From: Hevea brasiliensis
Taxonomy: Eukaryota; Streptophyta; Magnoliopsida; Malpighiales; Euphorbiaceae
DNA length: 64,000 nucleotides
Reading direction: 5' to 3'
NCBI RefSeq assembly: GCF_030052815.1
Contig: NC_079496.1
Location: 70,793,652-70,857,651, forward strand
The notes beneath the pieces were generated by a model. It made no database searches and was not told the origin of the DNA. It saw only the letters and a list, made by a program, of their open reading frames with translations. Each line of letters begins with the position of its first letter. The stretch's first letter is position 1. Of this stretch, positions 34,655-46,304 are shown in pieces. The translations under genes were made by a program, and so were the position numbers.

Positions 34655-34764
34655 ACAATTTAGGCGTTTCTGGGCCTAGATTGAGTCCATACCATGCATT
34701 GCATTTGTAAGAGTTGAGGTGACACTAATGCAGATCTGTTTGTCTTTGTTATTTTGAATAGGAT

Positions 34765-35895
34765 ATGGACCCTACATCACAGAGAGTAGTTGAGGAGGAA
34801 GTGGAGAGTCATGCTCCACCTGTAGCAGCTGAGACTAGGGGTAGGGGAGAACCTACTCTGCCAGCTCAAGCAGAGCCTGCTCAGCCTCCACAAGCCATGT
34901 TCCAGCAAATGGCCGAATTCTTCAGACAAATGGCTGGGGTAATGCCAGCACCACCACCACCACCACCTCCACAGCAGAAATCATATCTAGAAAGATTAAG
35001 AAAATTTAGAGCAGTGGACTTCTTTGGCAAGAGAGAAGATGATTCTGTTGCAGCCGAAAATTGGTTGAACAGAACAGGCAGAGTTTTAAAACAACTCCAC
35101 TGCACTCCAGAGCAAAATCTAGAAGCTGTTGTATCTCTATTGCAAGATGATGCATATGAATGGTGGGATACGGTGTCCAGTGAAGTATAGCCAGAAGTTA
35201 TAACTTGGGACTTCTTCCTCTCTGAATTTAAGAAGAAATATGTGGGTAGTGTATACCTGGAAGAGAGAAGAAGAGAGTTCATTAATCTGAGGCAGAGACA
35301 GCTGTAAGTGGCCGAGTATGAGAAGGAATTCGTCAGATTGAGCCGCTACGGAAGGGAGATAGTCCCTAATGAGGCTGAAAGGTATAAGAGATTTGAAGAG
35401 GGATTAAATGACAACATAAAGATCATGATCACTGCCTTGGGAAACACAGACTTCACTAAGTTCATGGAAGCTGCAATAAAAGTTGAAAAAGTAAGAATAA
35501 GTGAGCAGACCAGAAGAGAGAGACAGCAGAAGAGGGGCCCGGGTCAGTCTAGTTCATCTCCTACACCTGGGAAGAAGTTCAAGGGTCCACCTGCACAGAG
35601 TTGAGGTCAGCCACAAGGTCAGGGTCAGTCTCAGGGGCCCAGGCCACAGTTTACCCCTAGGAGAGGTCAGTCCACACCATCAGTGGGCAGCTCTCCAGGG
35701 ATGGGGTTCAGGGGATCAGCCCCAGCATCTTCTGCATGCCCACATTGTTTGAAATGGCATAAGGGGGAGTGTTGGAGAGTGACTGGTGCCTGTTTAAGGT
35801 GTGGGTCAACAGAGCATCAGTTGAGGAACTGTCCACGCAGAACTACTACAGCTACTCCAACACAAGCAGACAGACCTGCTCCTGCACCACAAAGG
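34765..35895 (+). pseudogene. Gag of element F with three nonsense codons
   Basis: The frame starts at 34765 (MDPTSQRVVEEEV). It contains MFQQMAEFFRQMAG, a proline run, FFGKREDDSVAAENWLNRTGRVLKQLHC, SLLQDDAYEWWDTV, EYEKEFVRLSRYG and EGLNDNIKIMI. Stops at 35188 (TAG), 35305 (TAA) and 35602 (TGA) are all in this one frame, with no frameshift. Two Cys clusters follow: [12 protein letters not shown] (about 35738) and the zinc knuckle [14 protein letters not shown] (35791-35832). At least the TAG and the TGA look like single C-to-T changes (CAG and CGA), as expected from deamination of methylated cytosines. Confidence 0.92.
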
Positions 35896-37860
35896 GGTAG
35901 AAAATCTGGCAAATCTGAGGTAGTGGGACCAACACAGAGGCCTGCATCTGAGCTAGCAGAGAGGCCTGAGGGCAGACCACCTGCCAGAGCTTATTCCATG
36001 AGAGCTCAGGAGGAGCAAGATGCCCCGGACGTCATCAGGGGTACATTCTCCCTCTACAATACATCTGTGCATGCATTGGTGGATCCAGGATCCACTCATT
36101 CATACATCTGCATCAACCTACCCGTAGAAAGGGGGATACTAGTAGGGGAGAGTGACCAAGACATTCTGGTCACTAATCCATTGGGCCACAGTGTAGTGGT
36201 GAACAAAGTGTACAAGTGTTGCCCGTTAAGGATTCAAGGGTATGAATTCTCGGCAGATCTAATTGAGTTGCCCTTCCACGAGTTTGACGTGATTTTGGGA
36301 ATGGATTGGTTGTCACGTCATCAGGCAATAGTTGATTGCAAATTGAAGAGAATTTCTCTGAAAACTTCTGAGGGTAATGAAATCACTGTTGTGGGTGAAA
36401 GGACAGATTTTCTGTCCAATGTTATCTCAGCCACAGCTATAAGAAGAATGATGAGAAAAGGCTGTGAAGCCTACCTAGCACATGTGGTGGATACTAGGCA
36501 GGCTAAGCCAAACCTGAGTGATATACCCACAGTAAGAGACTTCCCAGAGGTATTTCCTGAAGAGTTGCCTGGTTTGCCACCAGAAAGGGAAGTTGAATTT
36601 GCTATTGAGACACTGCCGGGTACAGCACCCATTTCCATTGCTCCTTATAGGATGGCACCCACTGAATTGAGGGAGTTGAAAACTCAGTTGCAAGAGTTGC
36701 TTGATAAGGGGTTCATACGCCCCAGTGTGTCACCATGGGGAGCTCCAATGCTGTTTGTAAAGAAGAAGGATGGGACTTTGAGGCTTTGCATTGATTATCG
36801 GCAGTTGAATAAAGTGACCGTGAAGAATAAATATTCGTTTCCTAGAATTGATAATCTGTTTGATCAGTTGAAGGGAGTAGGAGTATTTTCTAAAATTGAT
36901 CTCAGATCAGGGTACCATCAGTTGAGGGTGAGGGATGTAGATGTGCCAAAGACTGCATTCAGGACCCGATATGGGCATTATGAGTTCCTAGTGATGCCCT
37001 CTGTCCTAACAAATGCACCAGCAGCATTCATGGACCTTATGAACCGTATCTTCCATCCACACTTAGATCGGTTCGTAGTGGTCTTTATTGATGATATTTT
37101 GGTGTATTCCAAGACCAAGGAAGAACATGATGAACATTTGAGGATTGTTCTGCAAACCCTGAGAGAAAAGAAGCTGTATGCTAAGTTGTCCAAGTGTGAC
37201 TTTTGGTTGAAAGAGATTGCATTCCTTGGACACATAGTGTCAGCTGATGGGATTAGAGTGGATCCTAGGAAAATAGAAGCAGTGATGGAATGGAAGCCTC
37301 CCAGAAATACAACTGAGGTCAGAAGCTTCTTAGGGCTAGCTGGGTATTACAGGAGATTTGTGAAGGGATTTTCCTTAATAGCTGCTCCAATGACCAAGTT
37401 GTTACACAAGAATGTCAGATTTGACTGGAATTACAAGTGTCAGACCAGTTTTGAGAAGTTGAAGGCTATGTTGACAGAGGCACCAGTGTTAACACAGCCA
37501 GTGTCAGGAAAGGACTTTGTGGTCTACAGTGATGCCTCTCGTAATGGGTTAGGGTGTGTATTGATGCAAGAGGGGAAGGTGATCGCTTATGCTTCCAGGG
37601 AGCTAAGGCCACATGAACAAAATTACCCTACCCATGATCTAGAACTTGCAGCAATTATCTTCGCACTAAAGATATGGAGGCATTACTTATATGGTGAAAA
37701 GTGATACATTTACACGGACCACAAAAGTCTAAAATATTTGCCAACTCAGAAGAAGCTCAACCTTAGACAGAGGGGATGGATTGAGTTCCTAAAGGACTAT
37801 GATTGTGTAATTGACTACCATCCTGGGAAGGCAAATGTAGTTGCTGATGCTTTGAGCAGA
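35896..37860 (+). pseudogene. Protease, reverse transcriptase and RNase H of element F
   Basis: This is the same frame as gag, open from 35683 to 37701. Protease has VDPGSTHSY (catalytic Asp at 36082-36084) and ILGMDWL. RT has [46 protein letters not shown] and the catalytic FIDD (37084-37095). The usual MPFGLTNAP is MPSVLTNAP here, a change in a normally invariant motif that probably inactivates the enzyme. RNase H has [15 protein letters not shown] and [19 protein letters not shown], then a TGA stop at 37702 in place of a Cys before [12 protein letters not shown]. It ends around DALSRK (37846-37863). Confidence 0.93.
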
Positions 37861-39463
37861 AAATCCATCACAGCTTTGAGATCATTGAATGCCCATCTAT
37901 CTTTGGTTCAAGATGGAGCTATTTTGGCTGAGTTGCAAGTGAGGCCAAACCTGCTACAGCAGATTTTAGATGGGCAAAAGGCAGATGAAAAGCTAATGGC
38001 CATTATGAGTAAAATCTCAGAGGGAAAAGCAAATGACTATGAGGTGAAAGTAAATGGGTGTCTCTACTACAAAGGAAGAGTATGTGTACCAGATGATGGG
38101 GAATTGAAAGCCAGTATTCTGAAAGAGGCACATGCCAGTGTTTATGCTATGCACCCAGGAAGTACAAAAATGTATCATGATCTAAAGCTTCAGTATTGGT
38201 GGCCTGGTATGAAGAAGGACATAAGTGACTATGTGACTAAATACTTGACATCTCAGCAAGTCAAGGCAGAACATCAAGTTCCATCAAGTTTGCTACAGCC
38301 TATACGCATACCTGAATGGAAATGGGATCGGGTCACCATGGATTTTGTGAGTGGTTTACCTTTCACCCAGAAGAAACATGATGCAGTATGGGTGATAGTA
38401 GATAGATTGACAAAGTCAGCACACTTTCTGCCAGTTAGGACTGACTACTGACTAGAGAAATTAGCAGAATTGTATATCAGTGAGATAGTTAGATTACATG
38501 GAATTCCACTTTCCATCATATCTGATCGAGACCCAAGGTTTACATTGAGATTTTGGAAGAAGTTACATGAGTCCTTGGGTACACAACTCCACTTCAGCAC
38601 AGCTTTCCATCCTCAAACGGATGGGCAATCAGAAAGAGTAATCCAGGTAAACAATTGAAACCAATGGAATTGATATAAATATTGAATTAAAATGGTAATA
38701 ATAACATGAAATATATGTCAGGTCCTTGAGGATATGCTGAGGGGTTGTGTCACTGAGTTTGAGGGAAGTTGGGATTGATACCTCCCACTGGCAGAATTTG
38801 CATACAACAATAGCTACCAAGCTAGCATCCAAATGGCCCCATATGAAGCACTGTATGGGAGGAAATGTAGAACTCAGGTGTCTTTGGATGAATTGGGCGA
38901 AGACAACCGGTAGGGCTGACACAGTGAAACAGACTGAGGAGAAAGTAAAACTTATCAAAGCCAATCTGAAGGTTGCCTCAGACAGACAGAAATCTTATGC
39001 CGACCTGAAGAGAAAATAAATAGAATATGTGGTTGGCGGCAAAGTGTTCCTTAAGGTGTCACCGTGGAAGAAGGTATTGAGATTTGGAAGAAAAGGTAAG
39101 TTGAGCCCTAGGTTCATTGGCCCATATGAAGTCATTGAACATGTGGGACCAGAAGCCTACAGGCTAGCTTTACCACTAGAGCTGGATAAGATCCACAATG
39201 TGTTTCACGTATCTATGCTAAGAAGATACCGCTCAGATCCTTCACATGCCATCTCCAGGGAAGAAATTGAAATACAACCGGATTTGACATATGAAGAAGA
39301 ACCCATACGGATCCTGGCTCGGGAAGTGAAAGAGTTGAGGAATAAGCAGATTCCACTGGTGAAAGTGCTTTGGAGGCACCACAACACCGAAGAGGCAACT
39401 TGGGAAAGTGAAGAGACGATGAGGCAACAGTTTCCTCAACTGTTTGCATCAGGTAAATTTTGA
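37861..39463 (+). pseudogene. Integrase with chromodomain of element F
   Basis: The same frame continues from RNase H. The HHCC finger has lost both Cys ([12 protein letters not shown]). Catalytic residues are Asp in TMDFVSGLP, Asp in ISDRDPRF and Glu in GQSERVIQ. A TGA at 38449 and a 75-nt intron-like insert at 38647-38721 follow the Glu block. After it the frame resumes with VLEDMLRGC, then a TGA near 38776, one frameshift near 38905 and a TAA at 39017. The C-terminus has RFIGPYEVIEHVGP, HNVFHVSMLRRY and a chromodomain-like end (39296-39460) with EATWESEE. This is a complete domain set, inactivated mainly by point mutations. Confidence 0.92.
38647..38721 (+). other. Candidate 75-nt GT...AG intron inside the F integrase
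   Basis: The codons for SERVIQ end in CAG at 38646 and VLEDML begins with GTC at 38722. The intervening 75 nt start GTAAAC, end TATGTCAG, are very AT-rich and contain an in-frame TGA. Removing them joins two blocks that are contiguous in E's integrase. The length is close to the minimum of plant introns. Whether it is spliced is not known. Confidence 0.6.
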
Positions 39464-39475
39464 GAACGAAATTTA

Positions 39476-39492
39476 AATTAGAGGGGAAGAGA
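39476..39492 (+). other. Polypurine tract of element F
   Basis: aattagaggggaagaga immediately precedes the 3' LTR start at 39493. Confidence 0.8.
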
Positions 39493-39992
39493 TGTAACAC
39501 CCTCCCTGTAGCAACTCCGTACATTCTACTGTTCCGGTGACCAGTGTCGGTCCGGATAGCTAGAACATCTAGAAAAATATTTAAACTAAAGTGAGGGACC
39601 ATAATTAACTCAAATATTAATAAGAAAAATTTAGTAAAAATTTTAGAAATAAAATACAACTAAGTCAAATGAGCCGGTGCCCAAGCGATGGGTAAACTAG
39701 TAGGAAGTTGCGGTTCTCGCAACTAGGAGCCCTAGACCTAGGGAAAAATTCATAAAATAATTTTGGGGACTCCAGAGAAGGGTCATTGAGGTTCCTATGG
39801 CATTAGAATGCCAAGAAAATATTTAGAAAAATTTTTCAATCGGTACAGACAATTTTGGTCTGTTAAGCCAAACGGAGGGCATTTTGGTCATTTCGCCTTC
39901 AGAGGTGATTTTTGGCCGACTTGTCCAGTTAAGTAAATAATTATTATAACATAAAATGTGAATAAATACTGCTAAAAATTGAATTGAAAATG
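39493..39992 (+). repeat. 3' LTR of element F, first 500 bp
   Basis: It aligns with 31503-32002 base for base in length and ends with the TSD aaatg (39988-39992) of element A. Confidence 0.93.
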
Positions 39993-41719
39993 TGTAACAC
40001 CCCTAAGTTCGGTAGTGCGTTCTGCTGCTCCGGTGACTAGTGTTGTCCGGACAGCTAGGATGCCAAGAACCGTACTTCAAAATGGGTGAGGAGACATAAA
40101 ATAATGAAATACAAGAAAAGGAAATACAAGAAAAACAAAGGAAAAAATCATAGCAAAGAAATGTAACCAAGTTAAGCGAGCCGAAAAACCTAGCGATGGG
40201 TGATCAGACAGGAAGTCACGGCGTGGACCGTTGACTAGCCCTCGATCATGGAACCTTGGAAAACATTTTTAGGACATAAATAGAACCTTATTGAAGTATA
40301 AATCTCATTAGAAAGATTAAAAAAAAATTAAATAATTAGTACAAAGAAAAGTGAGAAATCGAAAAACAGACAAAATACTGTTTTACAGAAAAATCGGGAA
40401 TTCAACACGAACAGCGTCATTATGGTCATTTGACATCCAGAATTATCTTTTGACCTAAATGTCCATTAAAAATAAATAGTATTACACTTAGAAAATAAAA
40501 TGAAAAATTAAATTGGTGGTACCTAAAATAAATAGTGGAAATAATGGGTTAAATGTGGAATAAATGGGAATTTGGCTTATTATATTGTTAAATGGGTGAG
40601 TGGTCCACTAATGAATAAATTAAACATGTAATGGGGCAGGTGTAACTCAAAAATGCCATCTGAAATTCCATCTCCCTCAAATCCTCTCAAATGGCCGAAT
40701 TGAAGAATCCTTGAAATCTCCATGAACGTTTTCTTTGAGCTTGATTTCCTCTCTCCATTTCAACTCCATTCACTTAGGTTCTTTCATGAAAAATGGTCTA
40801 AACACCACAAGGAAGATATTGATACCAATTTTGAGAAGTTTGGTGAAGGTTTAGCAATTTACAATTAAAGGTAAGTTTGCATTTTTGAGAAGTTCTTTGT
40901 TAAAGTTTATGTTTATGTTATGGGTGTTAGTTGGTGGAGGAAAATTTTGAGTTTGAAGGGTTATTATTGTTTCCATTTTGGACAGCCATGGGGTCACGTT
41001 TTTGATGATTTAATATGCACATAATTGATGAGAAATAATGTTGATCATGGTGATTTAGTAACCTAGTGATTTACTTCATGTTTATATAGTGATTTATGCA
41101 CTTGGATGGGAAATTGTATATTGGTATGGCAATGGGATGTTGAAGAATGGTTTGTGGCAGCTTGTGGACACTTGAGTGATGGTGTATATTGAAGGAAGAG
41201 TGGGCAGAATATTGACCTAGAAGGATTGATGATATGTATGTGAATGAATGTTGTAAAGTGTATGTAAAGTTTGTAATGTTTAGGTGTGGTTGTAATGGTA
41301 TTTAGAAATTGTAATTGTGAATGATATTTGGTGTGTTGAGGGTGATTGGAATCTGCCCAAAATAATGCTAATTTAATGTAGAAAATGCTTTTGGTAATGT
41401 GCCAAAACAGTTTGGTAGGGTATGGAAGTAAACCTTGCAAGGTGAGTATGTGTTTGAAGTTGGCGTGTGAAATGCATATTGAGGGCAGTGTATATTTTAG
41501 CCTATAACCTTGAATGTGTAACCTCAATTGGTATGAGACCAATTTGAGGTGAAACTAGGCACAAAATGTGCCAACTTCCATTGAGAAACCATGCCAAAAT
41601 TCTGCTTGCAAGGTGACCTAAAAAAATGACCAATTCGGATTAGGTGCAATTAGGACCTGAAAAATGACCAATTGGGCAGCAGTGAGTGTTTAGGCCATAA
41701 CTCACTCAAACCAGGTCTA

Positions 41720-41949
41720 ATTGACCTGAAATTTTGACCAAGAATAGTTAAGACCCATACCTACAAGTCTTATGAAGACACCAAAGCCCAGAAATGACCA
41801 TAAGCAAGTCAAACAACTTGCACAAGTTCGGGTCCAAAAACTGGCCGAACCAGAATTGACCAATTTGACCTAAAATTGACCTAAAATGGTACCACTTGAC
41901 CAGCAATAGTGTAATGACCATAACTTGGTCTACTTAACTCGGATTGACC
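41720..41949 (+). promoter_or_regulatory. TTGACC (W-box core) cluster in the A 5' LTR
   Basis: Seven TTGACC words lie within 230 bp, in the same arrangement as in B (318-546) and in the A 3' LTR (48036-48264). A WRKY-responsive role is inferred only. Confidence 0.4.
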
Positions 41950-42710
41950 TGAAATTTTGCGCCGCGTGCAATAAGACCTAGATATACAAATTTGTAGTTT
42001 CGACCGAGACCCAAAAACCAAGGGAACTAGATCGTCCGGTTAGGTCAAACCAGTGTCCCGGAATCCAGCAATTTGCATTAAAATGCACTAAGCAAGGAAA
42101 TGACTTTGGTAAAACATACCAAACCTAAAACCCTATCAAATGTGACATATTAACGACACTAAAACCTAATTTACCTAAAACGCAACGAGGGTCGGTATAT
42201 TAGGTGATTAAGTGAATAATTGAGTTGATGCATTATTTACCAAACACCATCGATAGAGACGATTTAAATTAGTATCGAAACACTTCAAATTGTGTTTCTC
42301 GATTACCAAAGACTCAGAAAGCGGAAAGAAACACGAGTCGGATCGAGAAACGATCATCGAGGTTTGTGCACAACAACTGTTTCTTTTGAATTATTTTCAA
42401 TGGAAATAAATATTGATTATTTGTATATTATTGTTTTAAATTGTGGAAATGTGTTTGATGGACACTTATTGATTGAAAAACATTGTGAATGGTTTGAAAC
42501 TGTGAAAAATTGTTTGAATGATATTGATGGATACTTATTGATTGAAAAGCACTGTAAATGGTTTTTGTGGAAATTGAAGTGAATTACGAATTGTGTTGCC
42601 ATTTTGGGAATGAAATTATAACTTTGGAAATTTATTGGATTCTTACGGATCATTTGAATAAAATGTTTGGAATTGTTTTGACTCACAATTGGCATGACAC
42701 TGATACTATG

Positions 42711-42890
42711 TTCCTCCTCCATTAATGGGGTGAGTGTGGTTATTCCTCCCTCTTTGACTTACCAGTCTGGGGTGAGTATGATTATGTTCCTCCCTCTTTG
42801 ACTTCCCAGTCTGAGGTGAGTATGGATGAGTACTCATTAGATAGCTAGCTTCCTCCCTCATTGATTTCGATTATTGGGGTGAGTATGTCT
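42711..42890 (+). repeat. Degenerate repeat of about 42 bp in the A 5' LTR
   Basis: Alternating ttcctccctctttgac and ggggtgagtatg blocks occur three to four times. The pyrimidine and purine blocks can pair with each other. The same array is in the A 3' LTR (49030-49210), in B (about 1400-1560) and, reversed, in D and H. Confidence 0.65.
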
Positions 42891-43866
42891 TGTCGTGGTG
42901 TACAACACGGCATATATGGAAAAATTTGTGTCATGACCTAAATTGTGTTATAGATTGGCAACACTGTATTCTTCAGTTATTTGATCGAATTGTGTTATTA
43001 TGTATTGTGAGATTGTGAAATTGATTTAAACTCTTATTGACATATACTGTCTATTGAATTCAACCATGATCTGACTTATTGAAAATTATTGTGATATTAA
43101 CAAATGGAGTTTAAATTCTTGTTGACATTTATTGTCTTGAATTTAACTATGGTTTTAAGTATCCACTATTGATATGATTTATGAATTGTGATTTAAAATT
43201 TGTATTTGGTAAATGTTGTGCACCATCGAGACATTGTCTCGTGATAGCTTTATTCTTTGTCGCAGTAGAGAGACAGGCAGCGTGAGCTAAGCCGCTAGTA
43301 TCATGATGAGAGATTTTTGGGTATAGTGAGTATACCACATGTGGCATTTGTCTTGTAATGTATATTCCTTTGTATGTATATTTTGTTCTTGGTTTTGAGC
43401 AGTTGTAAATTTAAGTTGTACAGTAAAGTTGTAAAATAATTATGAGTTATTTGGCTTGTAAAAATTGTGTTATATCTTTGTATCTTAGTCTTTGAAAATC
43501 ACTGTGGATTTGACTTGAGAAATGTGTTGTGTTGATAAAAATGTTGGAGTTGAGATTTGAAAATATATTGAAGTGTTTTTTTACAGGTTTTCTGAAGAAC
43601 TGTTTTGTCCAAAATACAAATGGCACCTTGCCAAAATTTTTGCAGATATTCCAAATAAATCAAATGAGTTAGTTGTTTCACTTCAGTTCACCAAAGTCTT
43701 TCACACCTGTAAATAGTGCTCACCATGCGTAAAAGAAGTAAGAAAAGTTTTAAAATCCCTTGTAGTGTATTTAATGGATTATCGATGAAGCGGAGTTGGT
43801 AATTCATTAGGTATACTACGGGATCATGTTATGCCTTACAGAGGGGTAGGGTGTGACATGTTTTAG

Positions 43867-43878
43867 TGGTATCAGAGC
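43867..43878 (+). other. Primer binding site of element A
   Basis: TGGTATCAGAGC, 8 nt after the LTR end (spacer TGTTTTAG), the same as in D and H. Confidence 0.9.
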
Positions 43879-44048
43879 AAAGTTTTTAAATTCTGTTTTC
43901 ACCTGTCATTTGAATATTCTTTCTTCACAGTACAACTGCTCAATATCATTGTTTGATACATACAGTACATTACATTATAAATATGCACTAACGGGAGGAA
44001 ATCTCCTTGTGTTATTGGTTTAGGAGATCTAAAATCCTCGCATTGACT

Positions 44049-45300
44049 ATGGAAGAGGGTGATCGTTCGATCGATCAATCTATTGAGGTGAGGTGCAAGG
44101 ATGCCCCATGCCTACATAATGTCGGTGGTTCAAGCACCACCTGTGATCGCAGATTCTGCTCGATTCGCTCGTGAGACGGCTGCAATGTTCCAACAAATGG
44201 ATGGTAATGTGCCTACTCAAGTCCCAATACAGACACCGGTGGTACAACCACGATCTTACGCTAGACAATATGACAAATTGATGAAGTATGGGGCTCTGAG
44301 TTCAAGGGGACGATAGATCCTCTAGAGGCGAGAACAATGGTTAGAGAGGATGGATAGGGTATTCAAAAAGCGCATTGCACAGAGGAGCTTAGATTTGAGT
44401 ACTCGGTATCTTTGCTACTGAGGGGATGCTTATGGTGGTGGAAAACCATCCCCACGATCGATAGAACTGCGGTGCTAACATGGAATGACTTCCTCGGGAA
44501 TTCAGGCAAAAATATGTCCATGATGCTTATGTAGACCAGAAGCTGCAAGAATTACTAAGTCCAAAGCAGGCGGATCGGTGGTGAGTATGAAAGGGAATTC
44601 TCCGCCTAAGCCATTATGCGATAAGTCTACTTTCTACCAGCAGGGAGAGATGTAAGAGGTTTGAAACCGGCTTGAAGCCTAGTATCAGATTACAAGTGGT
44701 CGGATTCAAACATAACAACTTCTCTGAACTTATTTCTCAAGCACTAGAATTAGAAAGAATTGAATCAAGCGGCTCTTGAGAAAAGAAATTAGAGAAGCGA
44801 GAAAAAGAGGAAAGTCAGTGAGCAGTTCTAGTGGTCCTCTTGGAAGAGGAAAAACTTTGGGGATACGACAGAGATAGTAAGAAGTCCGGTAGAGATAGAT
44901 CTTTTGGAATGAAACCACCTCGATCCGATCACCAACTCAACGAAACCCGTAAATGCTTGTCGGATCGACTTTGTGAAACTTGTGATAAACCACATAGTGG
45001 GGTATGTTATAGAGCCGTAGGAGCATGCTATAATTGTGGAGAGACTAGTCATTTTGCTAAGGATTGTGTAAATCCAGGTCGTTACGGATCATTTACTACA
45101 CCAAAGGGATCAACCCAAGTTTCTACCCCAAAGAGTTCACCATCGGTTAGTAGAGGCAAAGGTAGAGGTAGGGTAGTACACCTAGAAGTCGACTCTGTGA
45201 ATCAGCCAAAGCAGTGATGCTTCAACGAGTATACGCTATCTGACGAGAAAAGAGACGAGACTTTTGACATCATTGCTGGTACTTTCTCAATTAGCAACCG
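44049..45300 (+). pseudogene. Gag of element A, heavily frame-broken, with the start of protease
   Basis: The start is at 44049 (MEEGDRS). Recognisable pieces are AAMFQQMDGN (about 44180), ARQYDKLMKYGA, then out-of-frame pieces of the core, and from 44831 a frame with a Cys cluster (CETCDKPHSGVC) and the zinc knuckle CYNCGETSHFAKDC (45026-45067). It ends at 45217, followed in another frame by REEAETFDIIAGTFSI, the beginning of protease, where homology to E stops. Most frame breaks between 44240 and 44830 are CAG-to-CGA/CG changes relative to H's gag. Part of the damage may therefore be a consensus artefact. Confidence 0.88.
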
Positions 45301-46290
45301 AGATATATATATGTATTGTTTGACTGGAATTTTCATATTTTTACATTAGTGTTAGAACTATATGTTACATTGTTATTCGTTCTGAGAGGAATAAATTTTG
45401 ACGCATTAGTGATTAGCCCTTAAGATAAGGATTGTGATAATAAGTGAAATTAGTTTTGAAAGAGTTTATCGTGAAAAGTATTTTCTAACACACCATAAAT
45501 TATAAAGCTAATTAGTGAGCCTACTTAATGTAAGGCAAGAGGGCGTAAAAGTAAGATGCGAGAATGGAATTGCTCTTGATAAGGGCAAGGAGGCTCTTGT
45601 TAGAAATTGCTAATGGATATTGTAATCGAATAAGATTCGAATATCGGTGAATTCAAAAGAATAAAAGATAACAAAGTTTGATCTATTGGGATGTATCGTA
45701 GTAACTATGCAATGTTCTTGATGTTTATCTTGTAGTGCAGTTACGATGCTAACTTGAGATTATTGTGTAGAGCTACGTACTAACCGATAGTACACCTAGA
45801 TGAGAATAGTTGCCAACGGCATCTGTTTTGGCATAGTTATGCGGGAGAATTTAATTGTTAGAAATAAGTTTGAAAATCCTACTTAGGGATCTAAAACTCA
45901 AAAGTTAAAATATCGAAGGTTATAGTTCGATTACAAAAGGAAGTAAGTTATAGAACATTGTGAGATAAAAAGAGTTATGGAAGTAGAGACTTGAACAGTT
46001 GATTCATATGTAACAAAGAAATATTCCGAATGTGAGGAAGACTATGGACTAGAATGGTCAGAGGACCAATGCCTGATGAATGATTCTAATATGACCTCAA
46101 GGATCATTCAAGAAGGAACGTGAGCTGAAATATTAGACAACATAATAATAAGAGGAGATTGGGGTTATCCAAGCAAATTAAACATTGCATTAGATTGTTA
46201 AAAGTCTTACGACCATATAGAAAGGAGAAAATAAACGTATGACTATTGTAAGATGACTACTGGGTAAAATTTCGTGGACGAAATTTATTT
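45301..46290 (+). other. Non-coding filler of element A in place of pol
   Basis: About 1 kb without any frame above 60 codons. It is shared by eye with H (58758-59790, reversed), for example around gcaatgttcttgatgttta and gtagagctacgtac, so it is a property of the family. I recognise no source for it. The last bases (aaatttcgtggacgaaat) resemble the end of E's pol region before the PPT. Confidence 0.75.
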
Positions 46291-46304
46291 AAGGGGGGGA
46301 GAAT
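46291..46304 (+). other. Polypurine tract of element A
   Basis: aaggggggga followed by gaat, directly before the 3' LTR start at 46305. Confidence 0.85.

Larger units (their letters stand above)
39993..43858 (+). repeat. 5' LTR of element A
   Basis: 3866 bp, TGTAACACCCCTAAG...GGTGTGACA. It carries the TTGACC cluster (41720-41949), a degenerate repeat of about 42 bp with ggggtgagtat and ttcctccctctttgac (42711-42890), one copy of the 81-bp unit and the hairpin stem CGAGAC/GTCTCG (43227-43241). The open frames of about 100 to 160 codons on either strand are low-complexity LTR sequence. Its distal part disagrees with the 3' LTR at many CAG/CTG sites. Confidence 0.95.

Noticed and set aside
41063..41542. 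Antisense open frame of 159 codons in the A LTRs (also 47378-47842)
   Set aside because: The composition is low-complexity His/Thr/Ile-rich, with no domain. Conservation reflects LTR identity only, and the related LTR of H has a different, unrelated frame there.
43867..43878. tRNA-like matches (TGGTATCAGAGC and TGGCGACTCC)
   Set aside because: These are primer binding sites complementary to tRNA 3' ends. No tRNA gene surrounds them.
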